Assembly (NCBI RefSeq): GCF_014596565.1
Contig: NZ_NOIN01000003.1
Location: 620,001-684,000 of the forward strand
From: Pseudomonas sp. PSB18
Lineage (GTDB): Bacteria; Pseudomonadota; Gammaproteobacteria; Pseudomonadales; Pseudomonadaceae
Length of the DNA: 64,000 nt
Reading direction: 5' to 3'
Positions within the stretch are counted from its first letter, which is position 1. Each line of letters starts with the position of its first letter. The position numbers and the translations under genes are program-made. Below the pieces are notes generated by a model. It saw only the letters and a list, made by a program, of their open reading frames with translations, ran no database searches and was not told the DNA's origin. Shown here in pieces: positions 53,711 through 61,800 of the stretch.

Positions 53711-55219
53711 TCAAATACCAGGCCCGCTCACGTGGGCCGACAACCGTGCCAAGCGATCCCAACCCTCTGCGCTGATCCCCGAGCAATTACTCAATAACAA
53801 TCTCTCCAGCGGCAACCGCTCCAGCACCGGCACCATGGCGGCCGTGAGCTGCGATTCCCCCGGCCCCGCCGCAAGGGTCAGGTCCCGCAACGGCAGCCCC
53901 GCAAGATGGGCGACGCCGGCGTCGGTCAGCCAAGGGCTTTCGTACAAGCCGAGGCGCTTCAGCGGCAAGTTGCGCAGGCAGGCCAGGTCGGCATCGCGCA
54001 GGTCCAGGCCACTGATTTCAAGTTGCTCCAACGGTAGGCCCAGCTCGGTCAGTTTGCGCAATGTCTTACCATCCATGCCCTGACAGAAACTGAGATTCAG
54101 CCGCTTCAGCGGCAGGCCGGCCAGTTGCTTCAGCATCTTCCAGCTCACCTCGTTCAACGACAGGTCCAGCGATTCCAGGCCGAGCCCCTCCAGATCACGC
54201 AATGTCTGCGCGTCGATGCCTTGCACATCGCTGAGCCCCAACCGCTTCAAGGGGAACGCGTGCAGCACGTCGAGCCGCTCGATGATTTGTCGAGAGGCCT
54301 TGAGATCGAGGTCCGTCAAGGGCATGCCTTCTAGCAGCTCAAGGTCGTCCTCGCACAGATACGAAGACTGCAGCGATAGCCGCTCGATCGGAAGATCCCG
54401 AATGGCGTTGAGCGTGGCATCGGATGCATAACAATCATCGAGGCTCAGGGAGCGCAACCCGGTTAGACCGCAGAGCCAGGCAGGATCCTCCAGGATCTTG
54501 CTGTTCCAGCCCAGCGACAGCTGTTCGAGGGGATGGCTGCACAGATGCGCCGCCCCACGGGCGGTCAGTTGCCCGACACGCTCCAACGAGAGTGAGCGCA
54601 ACTGGAGTGGCGAAAGCCCCAGCAGACCGTCGTCGGTCACTTCATCGCAACGGTTCAACGACAACGCTTGCAGCCTGCTGTTGCTGCCCAGTTGCCTGAG
54701 GAAACGGTCGTCGAAATCTTCGCCGTAGGTGTCCAGTTTCAGTCGACGCAGGCGCTCCAGGGAAGGAAGACTGGTGAGGTCATCGTCGCGGGAAAAATTG
54801 CTGATCTCCAAGGTCTCGAGGGCTGCATCCGGCAGACGCCGCCATAGCGCCTGGTCGCAGCTGAACCTCGGGCTGCCAAGCACCAAGGTACGCAGCGGCA
54901 ACCCGGCCAAGGCGTCGAGCCACTGCGGCTCGGCGTTCTCCAGTTCCAGATGATCGACCGGTAATCCGCGAAGTTGTGGCAACAGCGGCCCCGGACGATG
55001 CCTGTGCACCGCGACGTCCAACTCGGCAACCACGGCCATGGCGGCCGGATCGTACAGGCCGGCGGCGACCTGCACGCCGCCCAGCGAAGCCTCGCCGGCG
55101 TCGAGCAGGTCGCGGTAAAGCGAAACTCGCGTAGCGATGTCATCCGGTGCGGCCGCGAGTCGGGCGATCAGGGCGTTGCGGTTGGAAGTCGGCACGGTCC
55201 AGGAATCCGAAGGGAACAT
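53711..55219 (-). CDS. Leucine-rich repeat protein
   Basis: 502 residues from ATG 55219. The open frame extends to 55342, but that part runs through the terminator hairpin of the upstream gene, so the start is placed after it; no strong ribosome-binding site is visible and a later start is possible. From about residue 95 to the end there are roughly fifteen repeats of about 24 residues with the pattern LPLKRLxLSxxxGIDxxxL, similar to the cysteine-containing/GALA type. The N-terminal part (about 10-50) is helical. No signal peptide. Function unknown; a protein-interaction scaffold is the safe statement. Confidence 0.75.
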   Translation of the reverse strand: MFPSDSWTVPTSNRNALIARLAAAPDDIATRVSLYRDLLDAGEASLGGVQVAAGLYDPAAMAVVAELDVAVHRHRPGPLLPQLRGLPVDHLELENAEPQWLDALAGLPLRTLVLGSPRFSCDQALWRRLPDAALETLEISNFSRDDDLTSLPSLERLRRLKLDTYGEDFDDRFLRQLGSNSRLQALSLNRCDEVTDDGLLGLSPLQLRSLSLERVGQLTARGAAHLCSHPLEQLSLGWNSKILEDPAWLCGLTGLRSLSLDDCYASDATLNAIRDLPIERLSLQSSYLCEDDLELLEGMPLTDLDLKASRQIIERLDVLHAFPLKRLGLSDVQGIDAQTLRDLEGLGLESLDLSLNEVSWKMLKQLAGLPLKRLNLSFCQGMDGKTLRKLTELGLPLEQLEISGLDLRDADLACLRNLPLKRLGLYESPWLTDAGVAHLAGLPLRDLTLAAGPGESQLTAAMVPVLERLPLERLLLSNCSGISAEGWDRLARLSAHVSGPGI

Positions 55220-55236
55220 GCGGCGTATGCTGCCGC

Positions 55237-55274
55237 AAAAAACGGGTTTGATCGACACCCATCGATCAAACCCG
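55237..55274 (-). terminator. Intrinsic terminator of the DUF6124-type gene
   Basis: On the minus strand CGGGTTTGATCGA pairs perfectly with TCGATCAAACCCG (13 bp, 6-base loop), followed by six T's. It lies 13 bases after the stop codon at 55287. Confidence 0.93.
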
Positions 55275-55286
55275 AACACCTTCGTT

Positions 55287-55628
55287 TTACCTGGGATCGA
55301 CCACGTCCAGCGCCCGGTTCGCCAGGAGCTGGCCCAGTTCAATCAACTGTTGCAGGCCCAACGCAAAATGCCGCCGGGAACCGTCCAGCTCGAACGCCAG
55401 ATCCCCGGCCATAACGTTGGCGGAGGCCAGGGTTTCGCTGAGGTTGGCCAACAGGCTCTCTGCATCCACGCCTTGGACGATGGTGAACAGTTGGTCTGGG
55501 GCCGGTTGCTTGTCGGGTGGATTGGGTTTGGGGTTCAGGTAGGAATCGATGACGCGCTCGGCGTTGGCATCGGCGGCGATGTCCAGGTGCAGCGGTGGGA
55601 CGGGTGGGTCTGGGATGAGTTTGTCCAT
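55287..55628 (-). CDS. DUF6124-type small protein
   Basis: 113 residues; AGGAG is seven bases before ATG 55628. The sequence follows a family widespread in Pseudomonas (DUF6124/DUF3077 type): a proline-rich start (IPDPPVPP), a middle with DQLFTIVQGVDAESLLANLS, and a helical end (LASANVMAGDLAFEL; ALGLQQLIELGQLLANRALD). The function of the family is not known to me. The gene has its own terminator and a long structured leader (55636-55723 and 55801-55893), so its expression may be controlled at RNA level. Confidence 0.8.
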   Translation of the reverse strand: MDKLIPDPPVPPLHLDIAADANAERVIDSYLNPKPNPPDKQPAPDQLFTIVQGVDAESLLANLSETLASANVMAGDLAFELDGSRRHFALGLQQLIELGQLLANRALDVVDPR

Positions 55629-55635
55629 GGAGTGC

Positions 55636-55723
55636 TCCTAACGTCAGTTGGAGCCGCCACTGCTCGCGACTAAACGAGGTGGGGTGGCGGCTGTACGCAG
55701 GTTAGTCGACCGGGACGTTAGGA
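55636..55723 (-). promoter_or_regulatory. Structured 5' leader covering the ribosome-binding site, possible pseudoknot
   Basis: On the minus strand TCCTAACGTC (55723-55714) pairs with GACGTTAGGA (55645-55636), a perfect 10-bp closing stem whose 3' arm contains the AGGA of the ribosome-binding site. Inside, AGCCGCCAC (55692-55684) pairs with GTGGCGGCT (55660-55652). CGACTAA (55709-55703) is complementary to TTAGTCG (55673-55667) in the loop of that hairpin, which would make a pseudoknot, and CTCG/CGAG closes around the same loop. Such a leader could act as a translational switch. The complementarity is seen; the fold and function are inferred. It may belong to a known Pseudomonas repeat family. 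Confidence 0.6.
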
Positions 55724-56137
55724 AACCGGCGCACCCGAGGGTGCCCTGCGCACAGCCACCATAAAATCAGCGACAACACTGTAGCCTGACTTCAAGGAGA
55801 CCTTGCGCCTAACGGAATACCGAGCGACTAAACCCGACCGCTGAATTGGCAGCGGTGGACGAAGACTAGGCACCGAAAACGGCAGGCGCAAGGGGTTGGG
55901 ATTTTCTAGGAAATGTCCTGCAAGTCAATGGGAAAGGTCTTTATACAAAGTGTTTCGTTCTCTTCGACTTTGCCAATTCATATGGCTATCTCGGACAACG
56001 CGACACAAACGAGATAGGCTACGTCGGCATGGCGAGGCGCTTTACCACGGACACGCTCACCCTTGTGACCATTTCTGAAAAATCCAGGATGGGCAGTTGC
56101 CACCCGCTCAAAGAATGACATTGAGGCTTCAAGCAGT
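55724..56137. other. Intergenic stretch with a second structured segment
   Basis: No gene seen. A 10-bp pair (CCTTGCGCCT 55801-55810 / AGGCGCAAGG 55884-55893) encloses a hairpin (ACCGCTG / CAGCGGT, 55837-55856). On the minus strand this segment also contains TTTAGTCGC, as in the leader nearer the gene, and may be a diverged second copy. Another hairpin (GCACC/GGTGC, about 55731-55745) lies between them. Confidence 0.5.
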
Positions 56138-56683
56138 ATGGATACCAAGCGACTCAACGAGACCAGCAAGTTTCTTAGTTATGTCCTCAGGCATGAACCA
56201 CAAGCGATTGGCTTGCAACTGGACAGCGAAGGCTGGGCCGATATCGAATCTTTGATAGCCGGTGCGGCTGAAGATGGGCGCCCGTTGGATAGGGATCTTA
56301 TCCAAGCCGTCGTTAGCAGCAGTGATAAAAAGCGCTTCAGCCTCTCCGACGACGGTCTGCGCATTCGCGCCGTACAGGGGCATTCAACCGGTACCGTCAG
56401 TCTTCAATATGTAGAGAAAGAACCTCCGGAGCTTCTTTACCATGGCACCGCCACGCGCTTTCTGGAGTCGATCGGGGAAAAAGGACTGATTCCAGGCTCC
56501 CGTCACCATGTGCATCTGTCGCAGGACATGCAAACGGCTATTGCTGTTGGGCAGCGTTACGGAAAGCCTGTGGTACTGAAAGTTGACGCCCTTCGAATGC
56601 ACCAACTGGGTTTCAAGTTCTTCCAGGCCGAAAATGGGGTTTGGTTAACGGACCATGTGCCAGCAAGCTTGATTTCAGAGTGA
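56138..56683 (+). CDS. kptA: RNA 2'-phosphotransferase (Tpt1/KptA)
   Basis: 181 residues, the normal length. The conserved family motifs are visible: SKFLSYVLRHEP near the start with the catalytic RH pair, a helical N-lobe with DGRPLDRDLIQAVV, RFSLSDDGLRIRAVQGHS in the middle, YHGTATRFLESI and HHVHLSQD in the NAD-binding lobe. The enzyme removes a 2'-phosphate from RNA with NAD, giving ADP-ribose 1'',2''-cyclic phosphate; its role in bacteria is not settled. The ribosome-binding site is weak (GAGG twelve bases upstream). It seems to be a single gene. Confidence 0.95.
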   Translation: MDTKRLNETSKFLSYVLRHEPQAIGLQLDSEGWADIESLIAGAAEDGRPLDRDLIQAVVSSSDKKRFSLSDDGLRIRAVQGHSTGTVSLQYVEKEPPELLYHGTATRFLESIGEKGLIPGSRHHVHLSQDMQTAIAVGQRYGKPVVLKVDALRMHQLGFKFFQAENGVWLTDHVPASLISE

Positions 56684-56710
56684 GTCATTTCAAAAAACAT
56701 AGAGAAAACA

Positions 56711-56754
56711 GGGACGGATTTTTCACCTCAAAATTAAATAGATCCGCCCTCTTT
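56711..56754. repeat. Palindromic repeat of the CDI region, copy 3
   Basis: A degenerate copy (GGGACGGATTTTTCACC ... AATTAAATAGATCCGCCCTC) of the repeat at 58460-58516. It lies between kptA and the orphan immunity-like gene. Confidence 0.7.
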
Positions 56755-56776
56755 CTCCGTACTCTACTCCTCGCGC

Positions 56777-57076
56777 CTAGTGCTTGAATTTCGTCTTTAC
56801 ACTTTCGTCCTGGCGATAACTCATAACAAATGAATTCCAAACTTCACCCCGACGAACAGCATTTTCTTTTAGCTGCTCAACCAGGTCAAAAATTAGAAAG
56901 CTATCAAAATCCACCTCAGCACCAGTTGACTCCACGCCATTTTCTACCGTCAATTCTGCCTCCATACAGCCACCTCCAACTTCAACCTCATAAATAAACG
57001 AGTGATACCCGCCGACAATACCTGAATCAATCAACTCAAATATTTGCTTTAGCAAATCAAAATCCTGACTAACCAT
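56777..57076 (-). CDS. Orphan immunity-like protein of the CDI locus
   Basis: 99 residues from ATG 57076, preceded by GGAG at eight bases; the longer open frame runs through the palindromic repeat. The protein is acidic and compact (LLKQIFELIDSGIVGGYHSF; EVEVGGGCMEAEL; DFDSFLIFDLVEQLKENAVR), fitting a small cytoplasmic immunity protein. It has no toxin gene directly upstream: the repeat copy and the preceding immunity gene are there instead. It is probably the remainder of a lost toxin-immunity pair. Assignment rests on context. Confidence 0.5.
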   Translation of the reverse strand: MVSQDFDLLKQIFELIDSGIVGGYHSFIYEVEVGGGCMEAELTVENGVESTGAEVDFDSFLIFDLVEQLKENAVRRGEVWNSFVMSYRQDESVKTKFKH

Positions 57077-57117
57077 TACAAGAACTCCGGCGTGGAAAAG
57101 GGACTGTGGAGTAAAAT

Positions 57118-57168
57118 AGGGGACAGATTTATTTTTCACCACAAAATTAAATAAATCCGCCCCCTTTT
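57118..57168. repeat. Palindromic repeat of the CDI region, copy 2
   Basis: AGGGGACAGATTTATTTTTC at the left arm and ATAAATCCGCCCCCTTTT at the right arm, sharing the central CACCACAAAATTAA with copy 1. A half copy (AATATATCCGCCCTCTTC, 57183-57200) follows. Confidence 0.8.
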
Positions 57169-57276
57169 CTACTCTTGCTCTAAATATATCCGCCCTCTTC
57201 GCTCTGCATTGCAGATCGAATTTTAAACCTGGCCTGCCCCGTTTCTGCTCTTTTTGCCCTAAACCCCTGTTACATT

Positions 57277-57678
57277 TCATGTACCATCTACAGAGCTCAA
57301 GTATCGCTCACAAACTTCTAGATAAGAGACCCCATTAGAATCGACATCATCCAAAATACAATTCCACACCTCTCCAAATCTAACCACCAACCATAAGCAC
57401 ATTTTCATTGAGGACCTAGAGTGACCAAGCTGAACTTCGATCATGGTTTCAGGACGCCCACCGAGCATGCGCTCCCAATCAAGGATACTTTGCTCGCCAT
57501 AAAAATCCACGAACTGCTCATACTTAAGGAGCGCCAAATACAAGGTCGCCTCGCCATGACTAATCGTCCCACGAGTACGTTTTCCTGCATTGACAACACC
57601 ACCTATCCCTTTCAGAAAAGTAGCAAATTCGTCTTCCCCAATTTGAGCATTAGATAGAATTGCAGCTGAACCACTCAT
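57277..57678 (-). CDS. Immunity protein of the orphan CdiA-CT
   Basis: 133 residues from ATG 57678, one base after the stop of the orphan toxin gene (TAGTATG), with a G-rich ribosome-binding site inside the toxin end. The protein is soluble, mixed alpha/beta (GEDEFATFLKGIGGVV; EATLYLALLKYEQFVDFYGE; MKMCLWLVVRFGEVW). By position it is the cognate immunity protein that blocks the toxin above it. No family name recognised. Confidence 0.65.
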   Translation of the reverse strand: MSGSAAILSNAQIGEDEFATFLKGIGGVVNAGKRTRGTISHGEATLYLALLKYEQFVDFYGEQSILDWERMLGGRPETMIEVQLGHSRSSMKMCLWLVVRFGEVWNCILDDVDSNGVSYLEVCERYLSSVDGT

Positions 57679-57679
57679 A

Positions 57680-58450
57680 CTACAGCCCCCCTTTACTCGC
57701 TCCATAGTCGAGTAACTGATCAATGCTATTCACCACTTTGATGCCGATTTTTTCATAGGCTTTTATCTGCTGCTGTTTAACCACATTTGGTGCAAACAGA
57801 ATAACTTCCTTACGATCAGGGTTGAGGATAGTATTATTCTGCAATTTCTGTAACTGCTCAATTTTTCCTGGTCTCGGGCTGCTGGCCACCTCAATGATAA
57901 AGCGGGGAGTTTCAGCATCAATCTCTCCGATACCGATGGGATTGCCGTTGATAAAACCAGATCTAAATTTACTCTGGTAATCCAAGAGTACTCCCCTGTC
58001 GCTTAAAGCCCTACCCACCTGGCCCTCCAAAATCTCCCCCGTAACGTCTGATCGCAAGGCCAGATCAATTTCAGTAGAGAATCTACCTGGGACAATTGTT
58101 AGCGACCTGCCGGGGATACCTGCTTCATTGTCAGCTATACCGGCCCAATCTTTGCCGGAGACATATTCACCAGATTTCGCCGCTCCGCTTGATTCAATTC
58201 CTGCTGTCGCCTTCTTGGCAGCCATCCTCTCAAGGACTGTCTCAAGAACCGTCTTCGCAGCCTTTGCGCCCGGCATCACCAGCATCGCCGCATCCAGCTC
58301 CGGCGAAACAGTCACGATCCCTTTCCCTGCCAGAACCGATAACCGTTGAGCAGCGGCCTCTACGTCTGATTCATAGCTCGACAGGTTGGCAATTTCGCTC
58401 GAATGTTGGCCTGTCTGTTCCTGGCCGTACTGACGCCACTGTTCATACAC
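57680..58450 (-). CDS. Orphan CdiA C-terminal toxin fragment
   Basis: About 255 residues; the frame is open into the repeat at 58460-58516 and has no convincing start of its own, as is usual for displaced CdiA-CT modules. The first half resembles a pre-toxin region (EQWRQYGQEQTGQ; LDAAMLVMPGAKAAKTVLE). The last ~130 residues look like a restriction-fold nuclease: DLALRSDVTGEILEGQVGRA, NPIGIGEIDAETPRFIIEVA with E, D and E, then SSPRPGKIEQLQKLQ. The toxin could become active by recombination with the cdiA gene upstream. The immunity gene follows immediately. Confidence 0.65.
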   Translation of the reverse strand: MYEQWRQYGQEQTGQHSSEIANLSSYESDVEAAAQRLSVLAGKGIVTVSPELDAAMLVMPGAKAAKTVLETVLERMAAKKATAGIESSGAAKSGEYVSGKDWAGIADNEAGIPGRSLTIVPGRFSTEIDLALRSDVTGEILEGQVGRALSDRGVLLDYQSKFRSGFINGNPIGIGEIDAETPRFIIEVASSPRPGKIEQLQKLQNNTILNPDRKEVILFAPNVVKQQQIKAYEKIGIKVVNSIDQLLDYGASKGGL

Positions 58451-58459
58451 AACTCCCGC

Positions 58460-58516
58460 AAAAAAGGGGACGGATTTATTTTTCACCACAAAATTAAATA
58501 AATCCGTCCCCTTTTT
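58460..58516. repeat. Palindromic repeat of the CDI region, copy 1
   Basis: Perfect arms of about 21 bases (AAAAAGGGGACGGATTTATT and its complement) around CACCACAAAATT. The repeat separates the cdiA/immunity pair from the orphan toxin module, and its other copies separate the following modules. Confidence 0.88.
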
Positions 58517-58558
58517 CTGCCAAGCTTCAATGCGGTATTAGCAGTTCCTTTTACACCA

Positions 58559-58867
58559 TCAGCCTTTTATGCGCTCTAAGAACTCATCCATTGCTAGTGG
58601 ATCACGCTCCACAAGTTCTTCAATCAAATCTTCCGCTGCCCAATGCAGAATCATGTCCCCTCCCCCCCCATCCTTACAAAGGATGAGATCACTTGACAAA
58701 GAAGAGTCAAGAACATCGACGTCTCTATCGCTGAGTGCCATCAGGCCACCGTAGCCATCATAAGGGATGACCCAGTAAAAACGCTCGTTCTCTATCCAGT
58801 AAATCCCAAACACCTGTACAGGCTCTTCTCGCCCAATTTCTCGAATAATCATATCCACATCACTCAA
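58559..58867 (-). CDS. cdiI: Immunity protein for the CdiA toxin
   Basis: 102 residues if started at TTG 58867, which overlaps the cdiA stop; GTG 58858 or ATG 58852 are alternatives. The protein is acidic (DVDMIIREIGREEPVQVFG; HWAAEDLIEELVERDPLAMD), suited to bind a basic toxin domain. Overlap with cdiA shows translational coupling, so the cell makes immunity together with toxin. The name is given by position; toxin type is unknown. Confidence 0.7.
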   Translation of the reverse strand: MSDVDMIIREIGREEPVQVFGIYWIENERFYWVIPYDGYGGLMALSDRDVDVLDSSLSSDLILCKDGGGGDMILHWAAEDLIEELVERDPLAMDEFLERIKG

Positions 58868-61800
58868 TAGTCCTACCTGGCTGCAGCACAGGGGGCAGCT
58901 GTTGCGGCGTAGTAATTTTCATATCGTATGCTTTATCGGTTACGGAGTTGTACTGGTAGTGGATGGTTATATTTTCTCCGCTAGGTAGACGGTGACTTAC
59001 TTCCATTTTTCTCCATCCCTCACTCCGCGGGAAGTCTTTATCGCCCGCTAGTTTTGTATCACGACCGGCAGAGGGATTTTCTGTCACTCTGTTCCACAAA
59101 GTCTGCTCGTTCAGATCTCTTGGCGCCGTTGACTGATAGCTCTTTGCTGTTGAATGCGTTGCATAGTCTGGAAGACCAGCAGAAAACTCATCGGCGGCAT
59201 TTTCCCGACCATAATAATCTCTATTTACGCTAGACCTTTCAGTAACAGCATTCGGGCTATATGGATCATCAACAATAGTTGGTTTACCGCCACTGAAACC
59301 ACTAGAATCGCCACCTTTTGGACCACCCGGCTCCACCCACCCCTTCGACGGCGTGTCCCCAAACTTCTTATCCCAATCAGGATCTATCGGCCCTCTTCCC
59401 AGCCCATCGGCACCGTCCGTTATACCATCCGAACGCCCTTTCCCTACAACACCAACAACCTTACCTGTCGCCGCACCCGCCGCATTCGTAACCGTCCCCA
59501 AGGCGATATTCAGTAGCGTCGTTGCGCCACGAACATACACATCTCCCTTCTGCTCATCCCGGCCCTGTTCGTAGCGAACCTTAAAGAGATTGTCGCTAAC
59601 CTCCAGGTCATTCTTGTTCTTGCCGCTGAGCTCGCTGGCAATCGATTTCGATATCGAATCCTTGGCCGTAGCGATCTTGTCGCCAAACAGTTTGTTGACT
59701 ACCACGTTGCCAGCCAGACCGACCGCCATCTTGCCGGGGCCCATAACGGCCTGAATTCCCAAGCCCAAGAGCTGCGCTTGCTCAACTGGAAGGCCATCCA
59801 GATAGGTTTGCAGCTTCGCTGTTTCTTGCAGCAACTTCCTGCCAGGGGTGTTTACCTGAACGTCGGTGACGTATCTGAACTTCAAGGTGCCATCCACGTC
59901 TTTGTAGATGGCAGCAGTACGCTGCTTGTCGCTAGGATCGCCCGGTGCACAGCCTCCTGTGACGTCGCAGGCCTCTTGCAGTTTGGCGAAGTCCGAGAAT
60001 CGCTTCGCGAAACTCTGGATAACAGCGACGTCCTCGGACTTCAGATCCTTAATCTCGCCAGGATCCCGACCATTTCGAACGAGATTCTTCGCGATATTCA
60101 GCGCAGCCTCATCCCCCAACGCAGCTCGGGCCGAAGCAGGCACCTCCTCAATCGAAACCCTCTGCGCCTGGATGCTGTTCCAGGCTTGTTCAGCGGATCG
60201 AACCGGTCCCTGAATCAGCTCAAGGGCTTCTTTGTAGGCCTTCTGACTGTTCTCCGGATATTTTTCAATGCTGGTTTTCCAGGCATGCAGGGTGCCCGAA
60301 GCATCGCCCACCGCCTCCAGCGAAGACTTGGTCACATACAAATCAGTGCGCGACTCATCATCCTTGGTGATCTCGTAGGCCTTGCTCACATCCCGATTTA
60401 GCCCCGTGGTCGAATCAGCTCCGGTCCGGGCGTCATCACGCACCACAATCTCGCCAGCCCCCACCGTGGCCCTGACGATCTGCTCACGGTCTTTCTCATA
60501 CTCCCAGCCGCTGACGCTCCAGCCGTTCTCTCCTTCCTTGCCCTTGCCGACCTGACTGGGGTCCTGGGTGGTTTCGCCGCTGCTGCCAGCGGAGTAACTG
60601 CCGCCGACGTTCAGGTAATAGCCGTGCTCCTTGTCCTTACCGGCAATGTCACTGAAATCCAGGGTCCCGGTGTCCAGTTTGAGGTTGCCGTTGTCGGCAG
60701 CAATCAAAGCACCGTCCAGTTGGGTATGATCTTCGGTGCGAATGTCGACCTTGTTTTTGCCGGTGATGCTGGCTTGCTGCTCGACCCAATTAGTCTCACC
60801 GGTTGTCTTTCCATACCCCACCGATCCACTGACGCCAGCACCCGGCCCAAAGGTGGCTGTGACACTGAGGTCGAATTCCTTACCCTTGACTTTGCCGGTG
60901 TCGGGTGCCGAGGAGACATTCAGGTCGCCGCCAACGCGGCCAACGACTTCATCGCCACGCAACGTGGCGCCCGTGATGTTGGTGTCTTTGTCACTGTCGA
61001 AGCCCAGTCGGTTTCCGGCGTACAGGTAGGCTTCTTGCTGGCGCTTGCCTTCACGTTCCAGGTCGCCCTTGCCAATGTTCACACTGACGTAGACGCCGAA
61101 GCCTTGTGAGCCGAACGTCAGGCCCGCTTCACCACCGCCATTGTGGCGGTTGTTTTCGCTGTTGCTGTCGTTCTGCGCCGACCGGATGTTCAGGTCATTG
61201 CCGGCATCAAGCGCGATATCCCGCCCGGCCTTGGCCTGGGTTCCAACCAGATTGATGTCATGGCTGGCATCGACATTGAAGTCTCTACCGGCAGCGACCT
61301 GGGTCGGCGTCGAACTGCCGTAGACGCCATCCCCGGTGGCTAAGCCGTAGCTGCCACCCACGCCCAGCTTGAGGCCGCCACTGGTGCCACCATGAATACC
61401 GCTCCAGCTTTGGCGCTCGCTGCTTTCCTGGGTGACACTGCCCTTTGCCACGTCCAGCGTGACGTCGCGACCTTTGATGTTGATGTCACGTCCGGCCTGT
61501 AGCTGAGCGCCCTTGACGATGACATCGTTGCCAGCGTCCAGGGTAACGTCATTGCCCGCATCCAGCGTCGACGCTCGATTGGTCTGTTCGATAACCTGCT
61601 GGCTACTGGTTTGGGTGCTGTTGCCGAATTTGACGTCCGCCGTCGGGCCGTTGACGAACTGGGTGACGGCATCAATGCCCTTGAGGGTGCTGGAAGCCTT
61701 GCTGACTCCGTTCTCACCCTTCCCCGCGCCGCTGACCGCATCCCTGGTGCGGCCATAGTTGTGACTGAAAGACACGCCAAGCCCGTTACGACTGGCTTCG

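Noticed and set aside
53622..54083. 153-codon plus-strand frame opposite the leucine-rich repeat gene
   Set aside because: Low-complexity S/R/P-rich sequence antisense to a repeat protein, no binding site.
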